Shown here in pieces: positions 1-7,460 of a stretch of DNA of 9,511 bases; position 1 is the stretch's first letter; the number at the start of each line of letters is the position of its first letter. A program made the position numbers and the translations under genes. The notes beneath the pieces are model-generated. The model saw only the letters and a program-made list of their open reading frames with translations, did no database searches and had not been told where the DNA came from. The DNA lies in NCBI GenBank assembly GCA_016303085.1, contig JAEDMI010000095.1, positions 1 to 9,511 of the forward strand. The letters are read 5' to 3'. Source of the DNA: Acetatifactor sp. GTDB taxonomy: Bacteria; Bacillota; Clostridia; Lachnospirales; Lachnospiraceae.

Positions 1-1422
1 CTGATGGACAGCGAAGGGAAGATTGTAAACATCGTTTCCAGGGAATATCCCCTGTATTTTCCTCATCCGGGCTGGTCTGAGCAGAAGCCGGAGGACTGGT
101 ACACACAGACCATGGACGGAATCAAGGAATTGATTCGGGATGTTGACAAGAGTCAGGTGGCAGGCATCAGCTTCGGCGGACAGATGCACGGGTTGGTGAT
201 TCTGGATAAGGATGACAATGTGATTCGTCCTGCCATTCTTTGGAATGACGGGCGTACTACAGAGGAAACGGACTATCTGAACAATGTCATTGGCAAGGAG
301 AAGCTGTCGGAGTATACCGCAAACATTGCGTTTGCCGGATTTACTGCACCGAAGATTCTCTGGGTGAAAAATAAGGAGCCGGAAAATTTTGCGAAGATTG
401 CAAAAATTATGCTTCCCAAGGATTATATCGCATATAAATTGACAGGTGTACATTGTACCGATGTATCGGATGCGTCCGGTATGCTTCTGTTTGATGTAAA
501 GAACCGCAAGTGGTCTGAGGAAATGTGCGACATCTGCGGCATCAGCACTTCACAGCTGGCAAAATGCTATGAGAGCTATGAGGCGGTGGGTACCGTACTT
601 CCTGAAGTTGCAGAGGAACTTGGCATCTCTGCTCATGTAAAGGTGGCGGCAGGCGCCGGTGACAATGCGGCTGCGGCAGTGGGAACGGGCACGGTTGGTG
701 ACAACATGTGCAACATTTCTTTGGGTACCAGCGGAACCATCTTTATCTCCTCCAGAAATTTCGGTGTGGATAAGTTTAATGCTCTGCACTCCTTCGCACA
801 TGCGGACGGCAGCTATCATCTGATGGGCTGCATGCTTAGCGCAGCAAGCTGCAACAAATGGTGGATGGATGAAATTATCGGAACTAAGGATTATGCTGCG
901 GAGCAGAAGAATATTGAGAAGCTGGGAGAGAACCACGTTTATTTCCTGCCCTACCTGATGGGAGAGCGTTCTCCTCATAACAACCCTAATGCAAGAGCAA
1001 CCTTTATCGGTATGACCATGGACACTACCAGAGCTGATATGACACAGGCAGTTCTGGAGGGGGTTGCATTTGCACTGAGGGATTCCCTTGAGGTGGCAAA
1101 ATCTCTGGGCATTGATTTGAAGCGTACCAAGATTTGCGGCGGCGGTGCAAAGAGCCCTCTTTGGAAGAAGATAATTGCCAATGTCCTGAACCTGAAGGTA
1201 GATGTCATCGAGAGTGAGGAAGGCCCTGCCATGGGCGGTGCCATGCTGGCAGCTGTGGCCTGCGGTGAGTATGCAAGCGTGGAAGAAATCGCAAATAAGG
1301 TAGTCAAGATTATTGATACCGTAGAGCCTGATTCTGAACTGGTGGCTAAATACGAGAACCGCTATGCACAATTTAAGGAAATCTACCCTACCTGCAAACC
1401 CTTGTTTGAAAAATTACTGTGA
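1..1422 (+). CDS. xylB: Xylulokinase-type FGGY sugar kinase (5' end outside window)
   Basis: This is a cytoplasmic ATP-dependent kinase of the FGGY family. Family knowledge says such enzymes phosphorylate D-xylulose, or a related ketopentose, at O5 to feed the pentose phosphate pathway. The reading frame is open to base 1, and the visible protein starts inside the first FGGY domain. The first in-frame ATG (base 4) is probably internal, because the N-terminal nucleotide-binding strand (a GIDxGT-type motif) is missing, so about 15 residues lie upstream. Counting from that Met, I see GQMHG (59-63) and ILWNDGR (78-84), both typical of XylB. The likely catalytic base is Asp220 in AGAGDNAA. SLGTSG (239-244) fits phosphate binding, and the adenosine-binding CGGGAKSPLWK and EEGPAMGGAML motifs lie near the C-terminus. 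It ends with TGA 84 bp before the DUF4867 gene in the same orientation, suggesting one operon. Another ketose substrate such as D-ribulose is possible given the fucose-isomerase-like neighbour. Confidence 0.9.
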   Translation: MMDSEGKIVNIVSREYPLYFPHPGWSEQKPEDWYTQTMDGIKELIRDVDKSQVAGISFGGQMHGLVILDKDDNVIRPAILWNDGRTTEETDYLNNVIGKEKLSEYTANIAFAGFTAPKILWVKNKEPENFAKIAKIMLPKDYIAYKLTGVHCTDVSDASGMLLFDVKNRKWSEEMCDICGISTSQLAKCYESYEAVGTVLPEVAEELGISAHVKVAAGAGDNAAAAVGTGTVGDNMCNISLGTSGTIFISSRNFGVDKFNALHSFAHADGSYHLMGCMLSAASCNKWWMDEIIGTKDYAAEQKNIEKLGENHVYFLPYLMGERSPHNNPNARATFIGMTMDTTRADMTQAVLEGVAFALRDSLEVAKSLGIDLKRTKICGGGAKSPLWKKIIANVLNLKVDVIESEEGPAMGGAMLAAVACGEYASVEEIANKVVKIIDTVEPDSELVAKYENRYAQFKEIYPTCKPLFEKLL

Positions 1423-1506
1423 TGACAGGTTATCATTAACTCTTTATGCCCGAACCGTGGAGACAGCGACAATATAAAAACAAAATTAACAGAAAGGACA
1501 AAAACA

Positions 1507-2148
1507 ATGAAAATTTTACCCGTAAACGACCCTGCTTTCAAAAAGTATGGTCGTATTGTAGAAAACGTGGATTTTACCGGCCTTGTGGAAGCTATGAAAA
1601 AGACTCCTGTTCCCGAAGCTGTTGTGTATGAGCCCAGCGTTGACGAGCTGGAAGCACTTCCCGTAATGCAGGAATTGAGTAATATTGTATATGGCGAGAT
1701 GCCGATTCAAATCGGATACTGCAACGGCCATAATACAAAGCTGAATGCGGTGGAGTATCACAGAGATTCTGAAATCAATGTGGCTGCCACAGATGCAATC
1801 CTGATGCTGGGAATGTTGCAGGATGTTGAGGCAGACCATACATATGATACTTCCAAAATGGAAGCATTTCTGGTTCCTGCAGGAACTGCCGTGGAGGTAT
1901 ATGCAACGACACTGCACTACGCTCCCTGCAGCGTGGAGGGCAATGGTTTCCAAGTGGCAATCGTTTTGCCCAGAGGTACCAACTATCCCTTGAAGACATC
2001 TCATCCCAGAGCAAACGGAACAACAACGGAAAATGAAGATTGCCTGATTACTGCGGTCAATAAGTGGCTCATCGGTCATGCGGAAGGCGGCTTGGACGAG
2101 GGCAGCTTCATCGGACTGAAAGGCAAGAATCTTGATATAACCGAGTAG
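1507..2148 (+). CDS. DUF4867 family protein, cupin-like, function unknown
   Basis: The 213-residue soluble protein resembles the DUF4867 family, a Firmicute family without an assigned function. It has no signal peptide or membrane segment. A cluster of possible metal ligands sits mid-protein: His75, Glu83, His85 and Glu89 (in CNGH and VEYHRDSE), with His137 (in TTLHYAPC) about 50 residues later. This spacing resembles the two conserved motifs of cupin or YhcH/DUF386-type beta-barrel sugar proteins, in which an ExH motif is followed by a distal His. I infer a metal-binding sugar isomerase, epimerase or anomerase role, or ligand binding, but the sequence does not prove it. The start is the ATG at 1507, with AGAAAGG at 1491-1497 as the ribosome binding site. 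It lies between the kinase and the isomerase on the same strand, which ties it to the same sugar pathway. The 84-bp gap before it shows no terminator. Confidence 0.85.
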   Translation: MKILPVNDPAFKKYGRIVENVDFTGLVEAMKKTPVPEAVVYEPSVDELEALPVMQELSNIVYGEMPIQIGYCNGHNTKLNAVEYHRDSEINVAATDAILMLGMLQDVEADHTYDTSKMEAFLVPAGTAVEVYATTLHYAPCSVEGNGFQVAIVLPRGTNYPLKTSHPRANGTTTENEDCLITAVNKWLIGHAEGGLDEGSFIGLKGKNLDITE

Positions 2149-2181
2149 ACAGGTTATATTGAAACATTTCAGGGAACCGAT

Positions 2182-2206
2182 TGCCGTAATTTGCCCGAAT
2201 ACGGTA
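2182..2206 (+). other. Small hairpin in the DUF4867-isomerase gap
   Basis: TGCCGTA (2182-2188) can pair with TACGGTA (2200-2206) to give a 7-bp stem with one G-U pair and an 11-nt loop. No U-run follows, so it is not a clear terminator. It could be a processing or stability element between cistrons. A second short palindrome, TTAAG-CCGC-CTTAA, lies at 2280-2293 just ahead of the isomerase ribosome binding site. Confidence 0.3.
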
Positions 2207-2249
2207 TGTGATGAGCAAGAAATGAGTAGAAATACGTCAGAAAAACCTT

Positions 2250-2255
2250 TATAAT
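2250..2255 (+). promoter_or_regulatory. Candidate internal promoter for the isomerase gene
   Basis: A perfect TATAAT -10 box lies here. TAGAAA (2227-2232, four of six matches to TTGACA) sits 17 bp upstream as a possible -35 box. Transcription would begin near 2262, leaving a leader of about 65 nt. This would let the isomerase be made separately from the kinase and DUF4867 genes. It is a consensus match only. Confidence 0.45.
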
Positions 2256-2328
2256 CAAACGTAGAAATTATGGCGTGCCTTAAGCCGCCTTAATGAGTAT
2301 GGTATTACAAAAATAGGAGGATTAAAAA

Positions 2329-3813
2329 ATGAACAATTTACCCCAGGTAAAAATCGGTATTGTTGCTGTCAGCCGTGACTGCTTTCCTGAAAGCCTGTCC
2401 GTCAACAGAAGAAAGGCATTGGTAAAGGCTTATACAGATAAGTACGGCGCTGCTGACATCTATGAGTGCCCTATCTGTATCGTTGAGAGCGAAATTCATA
2501 TGGTACAGGCTCTTGAGGATATCAAGAAGGCAGGATGTAATGCACTTTGCGTATACCTTGGAAACTTCGGACCCGAAATTTCCGAAACTTTGCTGGCTAA
2601 GCACTTCGACGGTCCCTCCATGTTCATCGCAGCAGCAGAGGAGAGTCAGGCTGACCTGATGGACGGACGCGGAGACGCATACTGTGGTATGCTGAATGCA
2701 AGCTACAACCTGAAACTGCGCAACATCAAGGCATATATTCCCGAGTATCCCGTAGGTACCGCTGAGGAATGTGCCGATATGATCAACGAGTTTGTTCCTA
2801 TTGCAAGAGCAATCGTGGGACTCAGCGATTTAAAGATTATTTCCTTTGGCCCCAGACCTTTGAACTTCCTGGCATGTAACGCTCCCATCAAGCAGCTTTA
2901 CAACTTGGGCGTTGAAATCGAGGAGAACTCCGAGCTGGATTTGTTCGAGGCATTTAACAAGCATGCCGGAGATGAGAGAATCCCTGCAAAGGTAGCCGAG
3001 ATGGCAGCAGAGTTGGGTGCAGGTAATAAGAAGCCCGAGGTCCTTGAAAAGCTGGCTCAGTATGAATTGACCCTGCTTGACTGGGTGGAGGCACACAGAG
3101 GTTATCGCAAGTATGTTGCAATCGCCGGTAAGTGCTGGCCCGCATTCCAGACCCAGTTTGGTTTCGTACCCTGTTATGTAAACAGCCGTCTCACCGGTAT
3201 GGGCATTCCCGTGTCCTGTGAGGTTGATATCTACGGCTGTCTCAGCGAGTTCATCGGTACCTGCATAAGCCAGGATGCCGTTACCCTGCTTGATATCAAC
3301 AATTCCGTACCTGCTGATATGTTCAAGGAGTCTATTGAAGGCAAGTACAACTATACACATAAGGATACCTTCATGGGCTTCCACTGCGGAAATACCTGTT
3401 CCAAGAAGCTGGCTTTCTGCGAAATGAAGTATCAGAAGATTATGGCAAGAAGCCTTCCTATCGAGGTGACCAACGGAACACTGGAGGGAGATATCGCACC
3501 CGGCGACATTACCTTCTACCGTCTGCAGTCCACTGCCGATTGCAAGCTTCGCGCTTATATCGCACAGGGTGAAGTCCTGAACGTTCCTTCCAAGTCCTTC
3601 GGCTCTATCGGTGTATTTGCAATTCCTGAGATGGGACGTTTCTATCGTCACGTGCTGATTGAGAAGAATTATCCTCATCACGGTGCTGTTGCATTCGGAC
3701 ATTTCGGAAAGGCTTTGTATGAGGTATTCAAGTACATCGGCGTTCCCGTAGAAGATTTGAACTACAACCAGCCCAAGTCTCTTCCTTATCCTACAGAGAA
3801 TCCTTTCTGCTGA
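2329..3813 (+). CDS. L-fucose/D-arabinose isomerase family protein
   Basis: The 494-residue cytoplasmic protein belongs to the L-fucose/L-arabinose isomerase fold. Family members interconvert aldoses and ketoses (L-fucose to L-fuculose, D-arabinose to D-ribulose) using a divalent metal. By analogy with E. coli FucI, where Glu337 and Asp361 bind metal, I place the pair at Glu298 (CEVDIYG) and Asp322 (LLDIN). The 24-residue spacing matches exactly. The third ligand is probably one of His450, His451 or His458 (YPHHGAVAFGHFG). His352 in GFHCGNTC is another conserved-looking residue. It is shorter than FucI (about 590 residues), so it is a divergent subfamily and the true sugar is uncertain. The start is ATG 2329, with AGGAGG at 2315-2320 and an 8-nt spacer. 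It follows the kinase and DUF4867 genes and is followed by a strong terminator. Frequent C-ending codons suggest high expression. Confidence 0.85.
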   Translation: MNNLPQVKIGIVAVSRDCFPESLSVNRRKALVKAYTDKYGAADIYECPICIVESEIHMVQALEDIKKAGCNALCVYLGNFGPEISETLLAKHFDGPSMFIAAAEESQADLMDGRGDAYCGMLNASYNLKLRNIKAYIPEYPVGTAEECADMINEFVPIARAIVGLSDLKIISFGPRPLNFLACNAPIKQLYNLGVEIEENSELDLFEAFNKHAGDERIPAKVAEMAAELGAGNKKPEVLEKLAQYELTLLDWVEAHRGYRKYVAIAGKCWPAFQTQFGFVPCYVNSRLTGMGIPVSCEVDIYGCLSEFIGTCISQDAVTLLDINNSVPADMFKESIEGKYNYTHKDTFMGFHCGNTCSKKLAFCEMKYQKIMARSLPIEVTNGTLEGDIAPGDITFYRLQSTADCKLRAYIAQGEVLNVPSKSFGSIGVFAIPEMGRFYRHVLIEKNYPHHGAVAFGHFGKALYEVFKYIGVPVEDLNYNQPKSLPYPTENPFC

Positions 3814-3855
3814 TAAGGAGTATGTTTCGGGCGGGAAAGTAAAACGGTATCATAT

Positions 3856-3898
3856 AAAGAAACGGAGCAGGGGTGCGTGCCTCTGCTCTGTTTCTTTT
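3856..3898 (+). terminator. Strong intrinsic terminator after the sugar operon
   Basis: AAAGAAACGGAGCAG (3856-3870) pairs with CTGCTCTGTTTCTTT (3883-3897) over 15 bp with one G-U pair. Three more pairs (GGG 3871-3873 with CCT 3880-3882) close the stem to a short TGCGTG loop. The descending arm ends in a T-rich run. The upstream arm is A-rich, so it may also work on the opposite strand. It begins 43 bp after the isomerase stop codon. Confidence 0.85.
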
Positions 3899-3914
3899 CA
3901 GACAAAATAGTATA

Positions 3915-3943
3915 TTGCACTTTTGAAAGACAACGGATATACT
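3915..3943 (+). promoter_or_regulatory. Candidate promoter for the MATE gene
   Basis: TTGCAC (3915-3920) and TATACT (3938-3943) are separated by exactly 17 bp. The -10 box matches the consensus at five of six positions, the -35 only at its first three. It lies directly after the terminator and about 80 bp before the MATE start, which is where a promoter is needed. A small AGACT/AGTCT hairpin (3960-3977) falls in the predicted leader. Confidence 0.45.
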
Positions 3944-4024
3944 CAACTGGAAAGGTTTTAGACTGAGACCGGAGTCTGCCTTTATATAGAGGACGGAAAA
4001 GCAAGTATTAAGAGGTAAGTTACA

Positions 4025-5371
4025 ATGATTAAGGACATGACGAAGGGTTCGCCCATGAAGCTGATATTGGGATTTTCGATTCCGCTTTTGTTTGGATTTT
4101 TATTCCAGCAGTTTTACAGTATGGTTGATACGGTAATTGTAGGGCGCTTCCTGGGAAAGGAGAATCTGGCGGCTGTGGGAGCCACGGGGGCAGTGAACTT
4201 TCTGATTATCGGGTTTTGTATGGGGGTGTGCAGCGGATTTTCCATTCCTGTTTCTCATAAATTCGGTGCCGGAGATTATTCGGGGCTTCGGAGAGTGGTG
4301 GCAAACTGCATCTGGCTGACAGCGGCCTTTGCGGTGGTGATGACAGTGCTGACTACTGTACTTTGCCGTCCTATTCTGGTTGTGATGAAGACCCCGGAAA
4401 ATATTCTGGATGCGTCATATGCCTATATCCGGGTGATTTTTCTGGGAATTCCCGTGACCTTTTTATACAATATGACCTCCGGCGTTATCCGAGCTCTTGG
4501 TGACAGCAAGACTCCTGTCATTTTTCTTGTAATGTCTTCCTTTATCAACATCGGACTGGATTTGTTTTTCATAGTGAATTTACATTTGGGAGTACAGGGG
4601 GCAGCCTGGGCTACGGTAATTTCGCAGGGGATATCGGGCTTGTGCTGTTTGCTGTTCATGATAAAGAAGTTTGAGATACTGAGAATTCAAAGGGATGAGT
4701 GGGCGCCAAACAGACATTTGATGGGAACACTTTGCGGCATGGGGATTCCCATGGGGTTGCAGTATTCCATCACGGCAATCGGAAGCGTTATCCTGCAGAG
4801 CGCAACAAATACGCTGGGCTCCGATGCGGTGGCGGCGGTGACGGCAGCAGGGCGAATCGGCGGATTTCTGGCCTGCCCTTTTGACGCTATGGGTTCCACC
4901 ATGGCTACCTACGGTGGACAGAATGTGGGAGCCGGGAAGCTGGATCGTATCGGGCAGGGACTGAAATCCTGTATCCTTTTGGGGGCAGGTTATTCCGTGA
5001 TTGCTCTCTGTATCAGTATTTTCCTGGGAAGACCTCTTGCAACCCTGTTTTTGGATGCCTCGGAGATGGCAATTATCGGCAACGTAAGGCTGTTCCTGAT
5101 TATTTCCACATCCTTTTATTTCCCGCTGGCATTGGTGAACATCATCCGTTTCATGATTCAGGGTGTGGGCTTTCCCACCTTTGCCATATTGGCGGGTGTG
5201 TTTGAGATGGCAGCGAGAGCGTTGGCAGGCTTTGTTCTTGTGCCCACCGTCGGCTTTATCGGTTCCTGCCTGGGCAGTCCCATCGCCTGGGTGTTTGCGG
5301 ATGCCTTTCTTATTCCTGCTTATTTTCATGTGAAGAAGGTTCTGCAGAAGCGGTTGGGAGAGAGCAATTGA
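4025..5371 (+). CDS. MATE family multidrug/cation efflux transporter
   Basis: This 448-residue integral membrane protein has the layout of MATE (NorM/MepA-like) antiporters, which use a Na+ or H+ gradient to export cationic drugs or metabolites. Hydrophobic segments run through its length, consistent with about 12 helices in two six-helix halves joined near residues 215-235. Family landmarks are the start MTKGSPMKLILGFSIPLL, the motif MVDTVIVGRFLG (33-44), IRALGDSKTPVIF (155-167), NIGLDLFFI plus GVQGAAWATVISQ (175-201), and ATYGGQNVGAGK (294-305) in the second half. The chosen start is ATG 4025, with AGAGG at 4011-4015; an in-frame ATG at 4037 is less likely. The length is normal and the C-terminus (FADAFLIPAYFHVKKVL) is typical of the family. 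Its last 62 bp overlap the convergent GH2 gene. The substrate cannot be read from the sequence. Confidence 0.92.
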   Translation: MIKDMTKGSPMKLILGFSIPLLFGFLFQQFYSMVDTVIVGRFLGKENLAAVGATGAVNFLIIGFCMGVCSGFSIPVSHKFGAGDYSGLRRVVANCIWLTAAFAVVMTVLTTVLCRPILVVMKTPENILDASYAYIRVIFLGIPVTFLYNMTSGVIRALGDSKTPVIFLVMSSFINIGLDLFFIVNLHLGVQGAAWATVISQGISGLCCLLFMIKKFEILRIQRDEWAPNRHLMGTLCGMGIPMGLQYSITAIGSVILQSATNTLGSDAVAAVTAAGRIGGFLACPFDAMGSTMATYGGQNVGAGKLDRIGQGLKSCILLGAGYSVIALCISIFLGRPLATLFLDASEMAIIGNVRLFLIISTSFYFPLALVNIIRFMIQGVGFPTFAILAGVFEMAARALAGFVLVPTVGFIGSCLGSPIAWVFADAFLIPAYFHVKKVLQKRLGESN

Positions 5372-7280
5372 GCTTTTCCACTCTCCTGTCGTAGGTGACA
5401 AGACCGTTTACTTCCTCCTCCACATCGGAGAGCTGGGTGTAGACAGCGCCGCTCAAGCCTCGTTCCATAAGTGGCATCAGCTGTCTTTCCAGGAGCTGAT
5501 GAAAGGCTGTTGTGAATTCTTCAGCCGTAGCATATTTTCGGTAGCCGTAAACGCGTTCTACGGAGGAGTGTCCTTCAATGTGGCAGGCGTATCCGCCGTA
5601 TTCGCTGATGACAAAGGCGCGCTTTTTATCAGGCTTTACCTTTAATGCCCTGAAATAGTTGTGAATGCTCTTAAAGTCTCCGCCCTTCTGGTCGAACCAG
5701 CCGCTGGCATGGTCTACCGGACGGGTGGGGTCTTTTTCTTTTACCATTTTTGCGATTCTTGCGGCGTCAAACTGTCCCCAGCCTTCATTGAAGGGAACCC
5801 AGACAGCGATGGAGGGAATGCTGTACAGGTGATCTATGGTGTCCATACATTCCTGTTCCCAGGCAACACGGCCTTCCTCGTCGGCCCGGGAGAACAGCTT
5901 GTAGTGATGATCCTTTGTATGCATAGCTATATTGGGGAAAACCGTGGGCATATAGCAGACCAGAGGCATATGGTAGGTTGTACCGCCGCTGACCATATCC
6001 TGCCATACAATCATTCCCAGCCTGTCACAGTGGTAGTACCAGCGCAGAGGCTCTACTTTGATATGCTTTCTCAGCATATTGAATCCTGCGCGTTTCGCCA
6101 GTTCAATATCATAGAGAAAGGCTTCGTCGCAGGGAGCAGTCATCAGACCGTCTGACCAATAGCCCTGATCCAGAAGACCATGGAGAAAATAAGGACTATG
6201 GTTTAAACAGAAGCGAAGAGTTCCTTTTTCATCGGGTTCCACGGTAAAACTGCGCAGGGCAAAATAGCCATGTACAGTATCACTGTCTGCCATGATGGTA
6301 AAGCTGTACAGGTAAGGTGTCTCCGGAGTCCAGGGTTGAATGGAGTCCTCGGGCAGAGTCAGCTGCAACAAATTTGGGGCGGTGGATTCCCTCCTGACGG
6401 ATACGCCAATCAGCGCTATGGTGCGTTCGCCGGGAATGGGACGGGCGGCAGGGGGTCTGCCGGTTGTCCGGGCATCTGACGATTCGGGAGCGGATGCTCT
6501 GTTATCCGCGGCCAAAGCAGCCAGGTAATCGGTAGCTCTATACACAGTACAGGATACGGAAGCAAATTCCCGGGGAGATTGCAGTTCGATGGTGACGCTG
6601 TGACTGTCCAAATCGGGGGTGATTTTCATGTGCTCGATATAGTTGGCAGGAACCCACTCATACCAGACGCTCTGCCAGATGCCGCTCTGAGCGGTGTAAA
6701 ACATGCCGCCACGTTTCAGGGTCTGTTTTCCTCTGGTATACCAGGAGGTGTCGCTCTCGTCGCGGACGCGGACCTGCAACAGTAATGCGTCCTCGGATAC
6801 ATAATCCGTAATATCTGCACTGAAAGGCAGATATCCGCCGGTATGAGTTACAACCTCATGCCCGTTGCAGTATACAGCTGCCTGTTGGTCTACTGCGTCA
6901 AAATGCAGAATGCAGTGCATCCCCCTTTTCTTTTCAGACAGTTCGTCCGCAGAAAAGCTGATTCTTCTCTCATACCAGAGGTATTCGTCCGGCTGTAACT
7001 GCCTTTGGACACCCGAAAGAAGGGATTCCGGAGAAAAGGGTACCAGAATGTCGCTCTTTTGAGGCATAACGGTGGAATCATCAATGGGAACAATCCAATA
7101 GCTCCATTTTCCGTTGAGAATTTTGTAATTATCCCGCTCAAGCTGGGGCCTTGGATATTCCTGCCATACGCGCTCGGTGTCAGTCCTTTTGATTTCCTCT
7201 CCCCAGGGAGTGTACAGGGGAATCAGCGTATCCTCGGTGTGTTCCTTTGATATGCCGGAAACAGCGTCCTTTATTTTCAT
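5310..7280 (-). CDS. Glycoside hydrolase family 2 (beta-galactosidase/glucuronidase-like)
   Basis: The 656-residue enzyme is a retaining beta-glycosidase of GH2. It reads as a sugar-binding jelly-roll domain (about 35-210), an immunoglobulin-like domain (about 210-345) and a TIM-barrel catalytic domain (about 350-637). Counting from ATG 7280, the predicted acid/base is Glu499 in PFNEGWGQFD and the nucleophile Glu560 in ISEYGG. DVEEEVNGLVTYDR near the end is typical of one GH2 subgroup. There is no signal peptide, so it probably acts on imported oligosaccharides or glycosides; the sugar specificity is unclear. An in-frame GTG at 7289 would add three residues, but it overlaps the AGAGGTG ribosome binding site that lies at the right distance from ATG 7280, so I chose the ATG. 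Odd features are a Pro/Ala/Arg-rich insertion (about residues 259-285) and a non-conserved 19-residue tail that is antisense to the MATE gene end. Confidence 0.9.
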   Translation of the reverse strand: MKIKDAVSGISKEHTEDTLIPLYTPWGEEIKRTDTERVWQEYPRPQLERDNYKILNGKWSYWIVPIDDSTVMPQKSDILVPFSPESLLSGVQRQLQPDEYLWYERRISFSADELSEKKRGMHCILHFDAVDQQAAVYCNGHEVVTHTGGYLPFSADITDYVSEDALLLQVRVRDESDTSWYTRGKQTLKRGGMFYTAQSGIWQSVWYEWVPANYIEHMKITPDLDSHSVTIELQSPREFASVSCTVYRATDYLAALAADNRASAPESSDARTTGRPPAARPIPGERTIALIGVSVRRESTAPNLLQLTLPEDSIQPWTPETPYLYSFTIMADSDTVHGYFALRSFTVEPDEKGTLRFCLNHSPYFLHGLLDQGYWSDGLMTAPCDEAFLYDIELAKRAGFNMLRKHIKVEPLRWYYHCDRLGMIVWQDMVSGGTTYHMPLVCYMPTVFPNIAMHTKDHHYKLFSRADEEGRVAWEQECMDTIDHLYSIPSIAVWVPFNEGWGQFDAARIAKMVKEKDPTRPVDHASGWFDQKGGDFKSIHNYFRALKVKPDKKRAFVISEYGGYACHIEGHSSVERVYGYRKYATAEEFTTAFHQLLERQLMPLMERGLSGAVYTQLSDVEEEVNGLVTYDRRVEKLNCSLPTASAEPSSHENKQE

Positions 7281-7307
7281 AGATTTCACCTCTGTAAGAT
7301 TACAATC

Positions 7308-7324
7308 GATATAAATATTATATC
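7308..7324. promoter_or_regulatory. 17-bp palindrome over the GH2 -10 box, possible operator
   Basis: GATATAA (7308-7314) and TTATATC (7318-7324) form a perfect 7-bp inverted repeat around ATA. The palindrome contains the -10 box and reaches the predicted start site, so a bound repressor would block transcription. It is AT-rich, so chance is a real alternative, and no regulator gene is in view. Confidence 0.35.
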
Positions 7325-7345
7325 AAACGAACAGTCCGGAGTAAA
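7317..7345 (-). promoter_or_regulatory. Promoter of the GH2 gene
   Basis: On the minus strand, TTTACT (7340-7345) and a perfect TATAAT (7317-7322) are separated by exactly 17 bp. The -35 matches at four of six positions. Transcription would start near 7310, giving a leader of about 30 nt before the AGAGGTG ribosome binding site. Confidence 0.7.
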
Positions 7346-7400
7346 TATTTTCCCTGTTGTTCTCCTGAAATATACAATCCCTGATTTCCTAAAAAAGTAG

Positions 7401-7429
7401 TAGCCAAACAGGAAATGATGTGATAAAGT
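7401..7429 (+). promoter_or_regulatory. Candidate promoter for the ABC-F leader RNA
   Basis: TAGCCA (7401-7406) and TAAAGT (7424-7429) each match their consensus at four of six positions, with a 17-bp spacer. A TGN extension (TGA, 7421-7423) precedes the -10 box. The predicted start near 7436 falls about ten bases before the first pair of the long leader stem, which supports the assignment. The boxes alone are modest. Confidence 0.4.
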
Positions 7430-7460
7430 ATAGGCAGTAAAAAACGGAAGGGGTGGAAAG

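Noticed and set aside
550..1371. 273-codon open frame on the minus strand
   Set aside because: It lies wholly antisense to the well-supported kinase, is Cys/His-rich and has no recognisable family. It is a shadow frame.
1446..1631. 61-codon + strand frame between the kinase and DUF4867
   Set aside because: Mostly overlaps the DUF4867 start in another frame, with Lys/Arg-rich random composition and no good ribosome binding site.
2830..3702. 290-codon open frame on the minus strand
   Set aside because: Antisense to the isomerase, with no domain or ribosome binding site. Explained by the codon bias of the real gene.
5357..5386. GGAGAG/CTCTCC repeat as a bidirectional terminator between MATE and GH2
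   Set aside because: Only 6 bp with an 18-nt loop and no proper U-run on either strand.
4580..5401. 273-codon minus-strand frame running past the MATE end
   Set aside because: Composition (many His, Gln, Cys) is unlike a real protein, and it collides with both the MATE and GH2 genes.
5661..6155. 164-codon + strand frame inside the GH2 gene
   Set aside because: Antisense to the conserved catalytic domain, with no ribosome binding site or known motif.
7289..7289. GTG at 7289 as the GH2 start
   Set aside because: The GTG overlaps the AGAGGTG ribosome binding site that serves ATG 7280.
7428..7437. GTATAGGCAG as an antiterminator pairing with CTGCTATAC (7534-7542)
   Set aside because: Pairing is possible with one bulge, but the predicted transcript start (about 7436) lies inside the element, so most of it would not be in the RNA.
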